Shown here: piece by piece, positions 1 through 7,503 of the stretch | How the letters are laid out: every line of letters starts with the position of its first letter | Position numbering within the stretch: position 1 is the stretch's first letter | DNA from: Candidatus Eiseniibacteriota bacterium | Lineage (GTDB): Bacteria; Eisenbacteria; RBG-16-71-46; JAFGJU01 | NCBI GenBank assembly: GCA_016928935.1 | Contig: JAFGJU010000017.1 | Location: forward strand, 1 to 8,378 | Direction of reading: 5' to 3' | Length of the DNA stretch: 8,378 nt | Made by a program: the position numbers and the translations under genes | The notes under the pieces: model-generated | What the model saw: only the letters and a program-made list of their open reading frames with translations | What the model was told of the DNA's origin: nothing | Databases searched by the model: none

Positions 1-2340
1 CGACAGGGGCACGAGGTTCCCCGACCGAGACTGTACGTAAAGATACTGCAGGGCGGACGGGTCCTGCTGGTACTCCGGCAGCAGCGACATGATGACGAAA
101 TACTGGTTGTCTGGAGCCAGAATCGTGGAGACCTGCCGCGTGCCGAACGCCGAATATAGAGAAGTCTCTATGTCCTCCGGCGTGACGCCCAGGGCCGCCG
201 CCTTGTCCCTGTCTATGATCAGGTTCACTTCGGGGTTGCTGATGCGCAGGTCGCTGCTCACATCCCTCAAGAACTCGTTCTGTCTCAGTCTGGCCTCGAA
301 CGGCGGGGCCGCGGAATAGAGCGCGCTCAGGTCGGCCGACTGCAGGGTGAACTGGTAGATGCTGGCTGCTCCCCGGCCTCCGATGTTGATGGCCGGCGGG
401 TTCACCACGAACGTCCGTATGCCCGGGATCTTCGACAGCTTCATGCGGAGGGCGTTCGCGGCCTCGTCGGCGCTCATGTCTCGTTGGCGCCGCGGCTTCA
501 GCTTGATGAACATGTTGCCCCTGTTGGCCGCGCCTCCGCCCATTCCTCCGGCCGCCGACGAGAAAGAGGAAACGTTAGGATCCCCGGCCACGACGGCGGA
601 CACCGCCCGCTGGTGCTCGACCATCGACTCGAACGAAAGGCCCTCCGCGCCCTCCGTCGAGGCGGACAGGAAGCTCGTGTCCTCGCTGGGTATGAAACCC
701 TTGGGAATGAGGCCGAAAAGGACCAGGGTCGCCGCCAGGATAACGGCCGAGAAGACCAGCGTTGCGCGTCTTCTGTGGATTACCCAGCCCAGGGTCGTGG
801 AGTAGGCCCTGACGGTTCTCTCCCAGAACGACTCGAACGCATCGAAGAAACGCCCGTGCTTGTCTTTTCTCTCGGGCTTGAGAAATCGGCTGCACAGCAT
901 CGGCGTCAGCGACAGAGACACGAAGCCGGACAGCAGGATTGCCACCATGATAGTCACCGCGAACTCGCGGAACAGCCGTCCCATTATCCCGCCCAGAAAG
1001 AGGATGGGAATGAACACGGCCACGAGAGAAAGCGTCATGGAAACGATGGTGAATCCCACTTCCCTCGCCCCGTCGGCCGCCGCGCTGTGAGGAGTCTTTC
1101 CCATTTCCATGTGCCTGAAGATGTTCTCCAGCATGACCACGGCGTCGTCCACCACGAAGGCCACCGCCAGTGTCAGAGCCATGAGGGAGAGGTTGTCCAG
1201 GTTGAACTCCATCAGAGCCATGACAGCGAAGGTGCCCACCACCGACATCGGAAGCGCCAGGCTGGGTATGACCGTGGCCGAGAAGTTCCTGAGGAACATG
1301 AAGATGACCATGACCACCAGGAAGAGCGTCAGCAACAGCGTGAACTTGACGTCGTCCACCGACGCCTTGATCGACTCCGCCCTGTCGAACAGTATGTGAA
1401 CGCTGACCGAGGCGGGCATCTGGCTCATCAGGCTCGGCAGCAACGCCTTGACCGCGTCCGACACCCTCACTGTGTTGGTGCCCGGCTGGCGCTGGATGGC
1501 CAGCATGACCGACCTCTCGTCGTTGAACCACGCGGCCACCCTGTCGTTCTGTATGCTGTCGTACACCTTCCCCAGGTCCGCCAGCCGCACCGGCGCTCCG
1601 TTCCGGTACGCCACCACGACCGACCTGTACTGGTCGGCGGTGCTGAGCTGACCCGACGCCTTGACCGTGAAGGCTTTCTCCCGACCCCACATGGTGCCGG
1701 TGGGCATGTGCACGTTGCTGGACGAGACCGCGTTTGTGACCTGGTCGATTCCTATCCCGCGCGAGGCCAGGGCCAGCGGATTGAGCTCGATGCGGACCGC
1801 GTATTTCTGGGCTCCGAACACCTGCACCTGGGCGATTCCGCTCACCATGGAGATGCGCTGGGCCATCACGTTGTCGGCGTACTCGTTCAGCTGGTAGAGC
1901 GGCAGCGTGGGCGAGGTCAGGGCGATGAACAGAATCGGAGACGCGGCCGGGTTTACCTTACGGTACGAGGGCGCGGACGGCATGTCCCGCGGAAGCTGTC
2001 TGGACACGGCCGCGATCGCGGCCTGGACGTCCTGGGCGGCGGCGTCGATGTCCCGGTCCAGGTCGAACTGAATAGTTATCTGCGTGGACCCCAGGGTGCT
2101 GGAGCTAGTCATGTTGTCGATGCCGGAAATCGTGGAGAACTGTTTCTCCAGGGGCGTGGCCACTGTCGATGCCATGGTTTCCGGGCTCGCGCCCGGAAGG
2201 CTGGCGTACACCGATATCGTCGGGAAGTCGACCGCCGGCAGGTCGCTGACGGGCAGGAGCCTGTAACCCAGGACTCCGGCCACTATGATGGCCAGCATGA
2301 CAAGCGTCGTCATGACCGGCCTGTCTATGAAGATTCTCAT
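1..2340 (-). CDS. RND multidrug efflux transporter, MdtB/MdtC-like (partial, C-terminus outside window)
   Basis: This is the inner-membrane proton/drug antiporter of a tripartite efflux pump. It opens with MRIFIDRPVMTTLVMLA, the usual HAE1-type N-terminus, and the first membrane helix spans about residues 8-28. Residues 130-330 form the first periplasmic porter region. A run of membrane helices follows from about 333 to 485. The paired aspartates of helix 4 that carry protons in AcrB-type pumps are visible as D398-D399 in FVVDDAVVMLEN. The stretch around 356-412 resembles MdtB/MdtC more than AcrB. The second periplasmic half starts near residue 545. The window ends at codon 780; family members are about 1,020-1,050 aa, so helices 7-12 and the partner lysine are missing. 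The ATG overlaps the adaptor stop (ATGA), and I see no good ribosome binding site, so translation is probably coupled to the adaptor. The substrate cannot be told from sequence. Confidence 0.97.
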   Translation of the reverse strand, partial: MRIFIDRPVMTTLVMLAIIVAGVLGYRLLPVSDLPAVDFPTISVYASLPGASPETMASTVATPLEKQFSTISGIDNMTSSSTLGSTQITIQFDLDRDIDAAAQDVQAAIAAVSRQLPRDMPSAPSYRKVNPAASPILFIALTSPTLPLYQLNEYADNVMAQRISMVSGIAQVQVFGAQKYAVRIELNPLALASRGIGIDQVTNAVSSSNVHMPTGTMWGREKAFTVKASGQLSTADQYRSVVVAYRNGAPVRLADLGKVYDSIQNDRVAAWFNDERSVMLAIQRQPGTNTVRVSDAVKALLPSLMSQMPASVSVHILFDRAESIKASVDDVKFTLLLTLFLVVMVIFMFLRNFSATVIPSLALPMSVVGTFAVMALMEFNLDNLSLMALTLAVAFVVDDAVVMLENIFRHMEMGKTPHSAAADGAREVGFTIVSMTLSLVAVFIPILFLGGIMGRLFREFAVTIMVAILLSGFVSLSLTPMLCSRFLKPERKDKHGRFFDAFESFWERTVRAYSTTLGWVIHRRRATLVFSAVILAATLVLFGLIPKGFIPSEDTSFLSASTEGAEGLSFESMVEHQRAVSAVVAGDPNVSSFSSAAGGMGGGAANRGNMFIKLKPRRQRDMSADEAANALRMKLSKIPGIRTFVVNPPAINIGGRGAASIYQFTLQSADLSALYSAAPPFEARLRQNEFLRDVSSDLRISNPEVNLIIDRDKAAALGVTPEDIETSLYSAFGTRQVSTILAPDNQYFVIMSLLPEYQQDPSALQYLYVQSRSGNLVPLS

Positions 2341-3554
2341 CTAGGTTGTCTCGTCACGGCGCTCGCCCGGCCGGATGATACCGGCCTTATCTCCACCGGG
2401 GCTCCCGGCGTGAGCCTCATCTGGCCGTCTGTCACGACAGTCTCGCCCGGCCTCAGGCCCTCGTCTATGACGGCAGTGCCGTTCTGCGTCCTGTTGACCT
2501 TGACCGGCCGCTTTTCCGCTTTGTTGTCCGCGCCCACCACGAAAACGAAAGTGCCCTCCTGCCCCGTCACCACGGCGCCTGCCGGCACCGTGATTGCGTC
2601 CTTCTCAACGTCCAGCACGAGCTCTGTGTCGACGAATTGGCCGGGCAGAAGGGAGGCGTCGGAGTTCGGGAACTCCGCCTTCAGGGTGACCGTGCCCGTG
2701 CTCGGGTCCACGGCGTTGTCAACAAAGGTCAGCCGTCCCCTCTGTTCCGAGCGGCCCGAATCCTCGGACGGCCTGACTACGACCTCCAGCTTCCTCCCGC
2801 CAGCGGCGTATCTCCGCACCACGGGAAGCCGGCTCTCGGGGACGGCGAAGCTGACCCGGATGGGACGCATCTGGTTTATCACGACCAGGGCCGCGTCGTT
2901 GGCCTTGACCACGTTCCCTCTCTTCACGAGAAGGCTCCCCGTGCGGCCCGATATGGGAGCCGCGACCGAAGCGTAGCTCAGGTTCAGCCTGGCCTGCTCC
3001 ACGGCCGCCCTGTCGACCTGTACAGTGGACCTCAGCACCTCCACCTCCGTCCGGACGGCGTCGTGCTCTTCCTGCGTCACGTAGTCCTTCTGCACCAGGT
3101 CGGCGTAGCGCCGGGCCTGTACCTGGGCGTTGACCAGCTGCGAGCTGTCCCTGGCCAACTGCGCCTCCGCGGCGTCCAGCGCGACTCTGAACGGTCTGGG
3201 GTCGATTTGGAACAGGACTTGACCGGCCCGCACTTCCTGGCCCTCCGAGAAACTGACATCCGTGATGACCCCGCCCACCTGGGCCCTGACCGAAACCGCC
3301 TCCAGCGGCTCCACAGTGCCCACGGCCTTCAGCGTCAGGGGCTGAGGCGCGACCGCCACCCTGCCCACGGTCACCGGCACTGCGGACTGGCGTCGACCCG
3401 CCCTGTCGTTGGAGCAGCCTGACGACAGCGAAGCTGCCAGGAGCGTTCCCACGCACAGCAGCACCGCGCTCGCCCGGATTGGATTCCTGAAAGGCCGGCG
3501 CCCGCGAACCCGCAGCCTGCCGGCCGCGTGTTGTCTGTGTGTCTCAAGTCTCAT
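2337..3554 (-). CDS. RND efflux periplasmic adaptor (membrane fusion protein, HlyD/AcrA/MdtA family)
   Basis: This 405-aa protein should bridge the RND transporter and the TolC-like channel in the periplasm. It has a basic N-terminus and a hydrophobic segment (about 29-43), then LSSGC with Cys47. That is a slightly atypical lipobox, because Ser is at -3, but it suggests an AcrA-like inner-membrane lipoprotein. The lipoyl half-motif is at 88-118 (SVRAQVGGVITDVSF, then GQEVRAGQVLFQIDPRPF). An alpha-helical hairpin covers about 122-192, and the second lipoyl half is near 196-225 (VAAPISGRTGSLLVKRG). The beta-barrel follows from 230 (MRPIRVSFAVPE), and the membrane-proximal domain runs from about 320 (ITVPAGAVV) to 392. 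The start is supported by GAGGTGA just upstream, which overlaps the stop codon of the TolC-like gene 4 bp away. The 3' end overlaps the transporter by 4 bp. Length is normal for the family. Confidence 0.97.
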   Translation of the reverse strand: MRLETHRQHAAGRLRVRGRRPFRNPIRASAVLLCVGTLLAASLSSGCSNDRAGRRQSAVPVTVGRVAVAPQPLTLKAVGTVEPLEAVSVRAQVGGVITDVSFSEGQEVRAGQVLFQIDPRPFRVALDAAEAQLARDSSQLVNAQVQARRYADLVQKDYVTQEEHDAVRTEVEVLRSTVQVDRAAVEQARLNLSYASVAAPISGRTGSLLVKRGNVVKANDAALVVINQMRPIRVSFAVPESRLPVVRRYAAGGRKLEVVVRPSEDSGRSEQRGRLTFVDNAVDPSTGTVTLKAEFPNSDASLLPGQFVDTELVLDVEKDAITVPAGAVVTGQEGTFVFVVGADNKAEKRPVKVNRTQNGTAVIDEGLRPGETVVTDGQMRLTPGAPVEIRPVSSGRASAVTRQPR

Positions 3555-3558
3555 CGTA

Positions 3559-5022
3559 TCACCTCGGGACGAATGAGCCGGGCACCAGGGGATTACTTCC
3601 GTCCAACCCCAGAACGCCGACGTCGTGTGCGAGCTGGGTCAGCGCTACGAACCAGCTCAACCGTGCGTTGACTTGCTCCGCCCTTGCGAGGCCAAGGACT
3701 CTCTGCGCGGACAGGAGGTCGAGAATGCTCCCGACGCCCTCCCTGTAGCGACCCGCCGCGACCTCCTCGGACTGCTGCGCGCCGGCCACGAGTTCATCGG
3801 TTGTCTTGACTCGCTCCACCGCGGTCAGGAATTCGCTGTGGGCCGAGAACACTCGAAGCGCCGTCTCCTGCTCGACGCCGCGGGTCCGCTCCCGCTGGGC
3901 CTCGGCCTGCGCCCTGGCCTTCAGAAGGTCGAACTGCTGCGACAACCCGGTGAATATGGGAATCTCCACCTGCAGGCTCGCGCTGTAGCTCTCGCTGTAA
4001 TCCGGGTCGTCCCGCGGCCACGTCCGGCCGACGTTGCCGTGAGCCGAGAACGAGGGAAGCATCCTGGACCAGGCCTGGGTCACTCTCGCTCCGGCCCCGC
4101 GAGAGGCGGCACGGGAGGCCTGAAGCTCGGGGTTGCCGGCCAGCGCTCTGTCTATGAGCTCCTCGACTGTGGCGGAGAGCCCCGCGTCCGGAATCTCCGG
4201 GGTCACGACGTCCAGGTCGCCGATGAGCTCCGGCGGGTAGCCCATGGATGCCGCGAGTGAAGCCCTGGCAGTGCGGACGACTCCTTCCGATTCCAGCACT
4301 GCCAACTTGACCTCCGAGTAGGCGGTCTTGGCCTGTAGCACGTCCGCGCCCGTGGCCAGCCCGACGCGCTTACGCTCCTCGGCCGCCTCCAGGTTGGCCT
4401 CGGCTTCGGCCAGAGACGTCCTGTTGGCCTCGAGCATGGCCTCGGCGCCCGCGTAGCTGAAGAAGGCCACCTCGGCCTGCAGGACGGTTTTCTGTATGAC
4501 TGCGTTGCGGGTCCATTCCTCCGCAAAGAAGGCCTGTCGTGATTCGTCCACGGCGGCTGCGCGCCCCCCGAAATCCAGAATGAGGCACGAGAGGCCGGCC
4601 GCGGCGCTGTAGCTCGTGACCGGGTTTTCGGGCCCGTCCGAGGACCGGCCGCTCTCTGAGCGCGCCGCGCTGCCGCTCAGGCTTACTGCGGGAAACCACG
4701 CGCCCTTGGCCGAACGGTACTCGGCGTTAGCCGCCCTGGCGTCGGCCCAAGCGGCCCTGGTGGAGGGGTTGTTCCGGAGAGCGACGTCCACGGCGTCGGA
4801 CACAGTCAACGCCGACCCGCGGCCCAGGACCTGTTCCAGGGGCACGACCGCCCCCGGCTGCTCCGCCGTGGGAGGTCTTCTGGCAGCAGTCGGGGCTTCA
4901 ACGCCGGACAAGTGGGATTCGGAAGGGACAACTGCGCCGGGCGGGCCGGAATGCGCGCAGGCGAGAACGGCAAGCAGGGCTCCACTGACGACCGTCAAAC
5001 GAAGAAGTCCACGAACACGCAA
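3559..5022 (-). CDS. TolC/OprM-like outer-membrane efflux channel, probable lipoprotein (TTG start)
   Basis: This 487-aa protein is the outer-membrane exit duct of the pump and the first gene of the operon. The signal peptide ends at VLAC with Cys22, so it is probably lipidated, as in OprM. Two OEP-type repeats are visible. The first (about 72-265) has DAVDVALRNNPSTRAAWA and the strand LILDFGGR (147-154). The second (about 283-470) has NPELQASRA (297-305), the equivalent strand QVEIPIFTG (351-359) and the family motif GRYREGVGSILDLLSAQ (424-440). The start codon is TTG at 5020-5022. A stop lies upstream in the same frame with no ATG or GTG between, and GGAG sits 8 nt before the TTG. A proline- and alanine-rich linker of about 50 residues follows the lipidation site. 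Only 4 bp separate its stop from the adaptor start, so the two are surely co-transcribed. Confidence 0.96.
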   Translation of the reverse strand: MRVRGLLRLTVVSGALLAVLACAHSGPPGAVVPSESHLSGVEAPTAARRPPTAEQPGAVVPLEQVLGRGSALTVSDAVDVALRNNPSTRAAWADARAANAEYRSAKGAWFPAVSLSGSAARSESGRSSDGPENPVTSYSAAAGLSCLILDFGGRAAAVDESRQAFFAEEWTRNAVIQKTVLQAEVAFFSYAGAEAMLEANRTSLAEAEANLEAAEERKRVGLATGADVLQAKTAYSEVKLAVLESEGVVRTARASLAASMGYPPELIGDLDVVTPEIPDAGLSATVEELIDRALAGNPELQASRAASRGAGARVTQAWSRMLPSFSAHGNVGRTWPRDDPDYSESYSASLQVEIPIFTGLSQQFDLLKARAQAEAQRERTRGVEQETALRVFSAHSEFLTAVERVKTTDELVAGAQQSEEVAAGRYREGVGSILDLLSAQRVLGLARAEQVNARLSWFVALTQLAHDVGVLGLDGSNPLVPGSFVPR

Positions 5023-5088
5023 TGTGCCGGCTCCAAACGGGTAGCATCACTTCGGAAGGCTGACACTCCGTGCGTCGATCATGCACGT

Positions 5089-5106
5089 TCCCGGAGCTGT
5101 CCGGGA
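5089..5106. promoter_or_regulatory. Inverted repeat at the efflux operon transcription start
   Basis: TCCCGGA-GCTG-TCCGGGA has 7-bp perfect arms and a 4-nt centre. It lies directly downstream of the candidate -10 element. Seen directly: the symmetry and the position. Inference: it is either an operator for a repressor encoded elsewhere (efflux operons are often controlled this way) or a 5' hairpin on the mRNA. It is not a terminator for minus-strand genes, since no T-run follows on that strand. Confidence 0.4.
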
Positions 5107-5113
5107 TTTTCCT

Positions 5114-5119
5114 ATTTTA
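5114..5119 (-). promoter_or_regulatory. Candidate -10 element for the efflux operon
   Basis: On the minus strand TGTGTAAAAT gives a TAAAAT -10 with an upstream TG. Transcription would start near 5107, leaving a leader of about 85 nt before the TolC-like gene. No convincing -35 lies 16-19 nt upstream; a perfect 10-bp palindrome, CGGGGCCCCG (5126-5135), occupies the spacer. It is the only AT-rich stretch between the RRM1 terminator and the operon, which is why I favour it. Confidence 0.45.
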
Positions 5120-5194
5120 CACAAACGGGGCCCCGAATGCATCAGGAAGGAATGCGTCCGGTGTCCCGCGGCCGGGGTGGGACCCGCGGCGTAG

Positions 5195-5232
5195 AAAACG
5201 ATGAGGGGGAGATTTCACTCCTCCCCCTCATC
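5195..5232 (-). terminator. Intrinsic terminator of RRM gene 1
   Basis: On the minus strand GATGAGGGGGAG (5232-5221) pairs with CTCCCCCTCATC (5211-5200), a perfect 12-bp stem with a 9-nt loop. It is followed by GTTTTC. It lies about 90 nt after the RRM1 stop, ends that transcript and insulates the efflux operon from it. Confidence 0.9.
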
Positions 5233-5324
5233 CGCTCTAACTCGAAATGGCGTTCTTCCGAGGCCGCCGACCAGCCGGAAGCGCGGGACCGCAGGCATCG
5301 GCCCCAGGCCAGGATGCGTCGGCT

Positions 5325-5609
5325 TCAGAATCTGCGATAGCCGCCGCCACCACCGCCGCCTCTTCGTTCTCTCTCACGCGGAGGACGCGCCTCGTCCACC
5401 TTCAGCGTACGGCCTTTGAAATCGGTCGCATCCAACGCGGCCTTCGCTTTCTCGGCCTCAGCGGGGCTGGACATCTCGACAAAGCCAAAGCCCTTGCCTT
5501 CGATGACTGTGACCTGTTTCACTGACCCGTAGGCGCCGAACAGCTCTTCCAGCTGATCGCTCGTCACGGAATAGCTCAGATTCCCGACATAGAGCTTGCT
5601 ACCTTGCAT
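5325..5609 (-). CDS. RRM-domain RNA-binding protein, glycine-rich tail (copy 1)
   Basis: This 94-aa protein has a single RNA recognition motif and should bind single-stranded RNA in the cytoplasm. RNP2 is LYVGNL (6-11) and RNP1 is KGFGFVEM (39-46), with both exposed Phe residues present and Met instead of the usual Phe/Tyr at the last RNP1 position. The tail is basic then glycine-rich (RERERRG, seven Gly, YRRF). This resembles the short bacterial Rbp proteins, several of which respond to cold. I chose the ATG at 5609 because the paralogue begins with the same MQGSKLYVGNL and because AAAGGAG sits 6 nt before it. The frame is open further upstream from a TTG at 5693, but that stretch is leader sequence. 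The gene has its own promoter (6019-6047), a leader of about 403 nt and a terminator, so it is monocistronic. Confidence 0.94.
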   Translation of the reverse strand: MQGSKLYVGNLSYSVTSDQLEELFGAYGSVKQVTVIEGKGFGFVEMSSPAEAEKAKAALDATDFKGRTLKVDEARPPRERERRGGGGGGGYRRF

Positions 5610-5661
5610 TCCATTCTCCTTTTCGTGCTCGCGTCTCGTCTCTTCGTCGAATAATGTCTTT

Positions 5662-5719
5662 CTCGGGGAGGCAGAAGCAAAATAGCAATTCAAACCTCAC
5701 TCGCGGCAACATTACCAAA
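5662..5719 (-). promoter_or_regulatory. Conserved 58-nt leader block near the ribosome binding site, copy 1
   Basis: It is identical to the copy 2 block (7962-8019) at 52 of 58 positions, with no gaps. In transcript order it contains GAGG, then TGCTATTTTGCTTCT, then CCTCCCCGAG. GAGG can pair with CCTC inside the block, and CCTCC could instead pair with the GGAG of AAAGGAG downstream. This is a possible two-state switch; the pairing is inferred by eye only. Confidence 0.55.
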
Positions 5720-5882
5720 CTCAAGAGAACGCCGATGAAGCGCCTGTTTCAGAGACTGTGGCTGACTCCTCGATCACCACCTTCGGCTGCCACGGGCCAT
5801 TTCAAGTGAGCGTACATCTCAACACGCACGTGCATCACGGATTAGAGAGGGTAGAATCAGCCGCCTGAAATGCGGAAACCAG

Positions 5883-5921
5883 AGATAGGCGTTCAGAATG
5901 GAAGTTCGGAGCGGACTATCT
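5883..5921. ncRNA. Conserved 39-nt hairpin in RRM leader, copy 1
   Basis: On the plus strand AGATAG-n-CGTTC, a 14-nt loop, then GAGCG-GA-CTATCT form an 11-bp interrupted stem with one G-U pair. On the minus (leader) strand the same position is a C-A mismatch. It is the same length as the copy 2 element and matches it at 35 of 39 positions, with all changes outside the stem arms. No known RNA family is recognised. The orientation is unsettled: the leader sense is more likely from context, but the fold is slightly better on the other strand. Confidence 0.5.
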
Positions 5922-6018
5922 TGCTGCAGCCGGTGACCCAACCTGTCCTCTTTAACCTCGCCGCTGGCCGGCGTTCCGACCCGGGGCGGCCAGCACGCCC
6001 CGGATCGTGTCGGCAGCC

Positions 6019-6047
6019 ATTATCCGCCCGGCTGGGTTCGGTGTCAA
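6019..6047 (-). promoter_or_regulatory. Sigma-70-type promoter of RRM gene 1
   Basis: On the minus strand the -35 is TTGACA (6047-6042), the spacer is 17 nt and the -10 is GATAAT (6024-6019). Copy 2 has the same hexamers and the same spacer length although the spacer sequence has diverged, which argues strongly for function. The start would be near 6012. CACC-n-n-TTGACA just upstream is shared too. Confidence 0.88.
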
Positions 6048-6066
6048 CTGGTGAGTTCGGTTCGCA

Positions 6067-6095
6067 GCCGCAGGACCCGGTCGTGTCCAGGCGGC
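6067..6095 (-). terminator. Possible hairpin after the flavoprotein gene
   Basis: On the minus strand GCCGC-CT-GGAC pairs with GTCC-T-GCGGC around an 8-nt loop, 10 nt after the flavoprotein stop. No T-run follows, so it may be a weak or factor-dependent terminator, or a 3' stabilising hairpin. It lies between that gene and the RRM1 promoter. Confidence 0.35.
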
Positions 6096-6104
6096 AGTCG
6101 GCCG

Positions 6105-7370
6105 TTACGATTTCCTCCGGGGCACGGTGCGCATCGCCGCCGCTCGTCCGGCCACCCATCCGGTGGAGAAGGCGGCCTGCAGGTTGTAGCCGCCCGTGTC
6201 TCCGTCTACGTCCAGCAGTTCGCCCGTCAGGTACAAACCGTCGACCAGGCGCGATGCCATCGTGCGCGGGTCCACTTCCCGAATGTCGACGCCGCCGGCC
6301 GTGATTATGGCCTCCTCGAACGGACGATGCCCGGTCACCTCAAGCCGTAAGTCCTTGAGCCACAGCCGGAGTCGCTTGCGTTCCAGGGCGGTCAACTGGT
6401 GACAGAGCTTGTCCCGCGGAACCGCAACCGACTCCGCGCACAGCGGCACGAGCTTCGCCGGCAGCAGCCCTTTGAGCAGCGTGCCGAACCTCTGCCTGCC
6501 ATGAGACCTGAGGTCGCGCAGCAGGCGCGCTTCCAGCTCGTGGTCGTCCAGGGCGGGCTTGAGGTCGATGGAGACAGACACGTTCTCGCCCGAACGGAGC
6601 GCATCCACCATCGTCCTGCTCAGGGCCAGCACTATCGGCCCCGAAAGGCCGAAGTGGGTGAACAGCATCTCGCCGAAGGCGCGCGCGCGCTTCTTTTCGT
6701 CCACCCACACGCTCAGGGTGACGTTCTTGAGGCTCAACCCCTGGAGGTTGCGCGCTGTACGGCCCGCGGTCTCAACCGGAACCAGGGCCGGACGAATCGG
6801 AACGACTGTGTGGCCGGCTGAACGGACCAGCTCGTAACCGTCTCCGGTGGACCCGGTGGCCGGGTAAGAGGCACCACCCGTGGCCAGCACAACTGCGTCA
6901 GCGCGGTACTCGCGACCGCGCGGAAGGCTCACTCCGACGACGCGGCTCCCGTCCACGAGCAAACGCCTCACCGGTGACGCGTTCCGCAGGGTTGCGCCGC
7001 GTTCCGCGACCCAGCGTGACAGGGCCTCGACAACGTCCTCGGCCCTCCCACTGGCAGGAAACACGCGGCCGCCGCGCTCGGTGACTGTGGGAAGGCCGCG
7101 CGACTTGAGAAAGTCCACCAGTTGAGGAGCGGAGAATTGCGAGAATGCCTGTCTCAGAAATCGGCCGTTGGGGCCGAAATGCTCGATGAACTCGGGCAGC
7201 GGCGACACGTTGGTGAGGTTGCAGCGCCCCGAGCCTGTGATGGCCAGCTTCATGCCCGGCCGTTTCATCTTTTCAAGCAGCAAGGTCTCGGCGCCGGCTT
7301 CCGCGGCCCGGCCCGCGGCCACGAGACCCGACGCACCCGCTCCGACGACTATGACCCTGCGTTTCGGCAT
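6105..7370 (-). CDS. HI0933/YhiN-like FAD-dependent oxidoreductase (BaiN/RdsA family)
   Basis: This is a 421-aa cytoplasmic flavoprotein of the family often labelled aminoacetone oxidase-like or NAD(P)/FAD-dependent oxidoreductase. The FAD-binding Rossmann motif is at 8-15 (VVGAGASG), followed by the acidic strand end LLLEK (30-34). Family signatures are GSGRCNLTN (46-54), LATGGASYPATGSTGDGY (162-179), EMLFTHFGLSGP (234-245) and, near the end, TAGGVDIREVDPRTM and LTGELLDVDGDTGGYNLQ (381-398), which closes the FAD site. Length is typical and nothing is missing. The start fits the family N-terminus and has GGGAGG immediately upstream, with an unusually short gap of 3 nt. The reaction is uncertain: a few relatives reduce bile-acid intermediates or other substrates, but most are uncharacterised, so I give no symbol. 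It stands alone between the two RRM cassettes with its own -10 element. Confidence 0.95.
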   Translation of the reverse strand: MPKRRVIVVGAGASGLVAAGRAAEAGAETLLLEKMKRPGMKLAITGSGRCNLTNVSPLPEFIEHFGPNGRFLRQAFSQFSAPQLVDFLKSRGLPTVTERGGRVFPASGRAEDVVEALSRWVAERGATLRNASPVRRLLVDGSRVVGVSLPRGREYRADAVVLATGGASYPATGSTGDGYELVRSAGHTVVPIRPALVPVETAGRTARNLQGLSLKNVTLSVWVDEKKRARAFGEMLFTHFGLSGPIVLALSRTMVDALRSGENVSVSIDLKPALDDHELEARLLRDLRSHGRQRFGTLLKGLLPAKLVPLCAESVAVPRDKLCHQLTALERKRLRLWLKDLRLEVTGHRPFEEAIITAGGVDIREVDPRTMASRLVDGLYLTGELLDVDGDTGGYNLQAAFSTGWVAGRAAAMRTVPRRKS

Positions 7371-7432
7371 ACACCTCCCGGCACGTCGGACCGTCCTGGC
7401 CGACTCCGCGTGCAGTCACGCTCCGGTCCGGC

Positions 7433-7438
7433 ATTATA
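7433..7438 (-). promoter_or_regulatory. -10 element for the flavoprotein gene
   Basis: On the minus strand GGGTATAATGC holds a perfect TATAAT. The best -35-like hexamer, TTGATG, is 20 nt upstream, longer than the usual 16-18, so an activator or weak promoter is possible. The start would be near 7426, giving a leader of about 55 nt. Confidence 0.6.
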
Positions 7439-7503
7439 CCCGAGCCGGTCGCTCGCGGCATCAATTCAGTCACCCTCACGACACTGTCGCCGCGCGCAGA
7501 AAA

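Larger units (their letters stand above)
5610..6012 (-). promoter_or_regulatory. Long structured 5' leader of RRM gene 1
   Basis: This region has no credible gene. It runs from the predicted start (about 6012) to the RRM1 ATG, about 403 nt. Reading along the transcript it contains a perfect 8-bp GC hairpin close to the 5' end (CCGGGGCG/CGCCCCGG, 6003-5981), a 39-nt conserved hairpin (5921-5883), ACTTGAAATGGC (5807-5796), TCTGAAACAGGC (5753-5742) and a 58-nt conserved block (5719-5662). The last contains CCTCCCC, complementary to the GGAG of the ribosome binding site. Apart from the 5' hairpin, which differs in detail, each has a counterpart in the copy 2 leader at a similar distance. A regulatory role is inferred from this conservation. 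Confidence 0.7.
5192..6065 (-). repeat. RRM cassette copy 1 (direct repeat of copy 2)
   Basis: This stretch matches 7497-8378 block by block and in the same order. The matching parts are AGAAAACGA plus a G-rich terminator stem, a CGAAATG/TGAAATG trailer motif, the RRM gene, leader blocks at 5662-5719, 5742-5753, 5795-5809 and 5874-5921, and the promoter at 6019-6047. Spacing between parts differs by only a few bases between copies. The flavoprotein gene lies between the two copies. Many third-position differences in the coding part suggest an old duplication. Boundaries were judged by eye. Confidence 0.8.

Noticed and set aside
575..1690. A 371-codon open frame on the minus strand, overlapping the transporter in another frame.
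   Set aside because: Low-complexity Gly/Arg/His-rich product. The overlapping transporter frame has membrane helices and the conserved DD pair.
484..2976. An 830-codon open frame on the plus strand.
   Set aside because: It lies antisense across the transporter and adaptor genes. Its product is rich in His, Arg and Gln with no recognisable domain, as expected of a shadow frame in GC-rich DNA. The minus-strand proteins match known families from end to end.
5163..5190. Repeated CCCGCGGC (5165-5172 and 5183-5190) and GTCCC/GGGAC arms between the RRM1 terminator and the efflux promoter.
   Set aside because: Short GC-rich repeats are expected by chance at this base composition, and they have no clear link to a start or stop.
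5325..5693. A longer RRM1 protein starting at a TTG 84 bases upstream of the chosen ATG.
   Set aside because: The extra 28 residues have no match in the paralogue, which starts MQGSKLYVGNL, and a strong ribosome binding site precedes the internal ATG.
5986..6014. Hairpin region after the RRM1 start considered as a terminator of the flavoprotein gene.
   Set aside because: The 8-bp GC stem lies downstream of the RRM1 promoter and has no T-run on the minus strand. It fits a 5' leader hairpin better.
5870..6304. A plus-strand open frame over the conserved hairpin, with a similar open frame in copy 2 (KPxIxVQNGxxERTI in both).
   Set aside because: The copy 2 frame has a stop directly before it and no start codon. 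Most differences between copies fall at first and second codon positions, so this is DNA or RNA conservation rather than protein.
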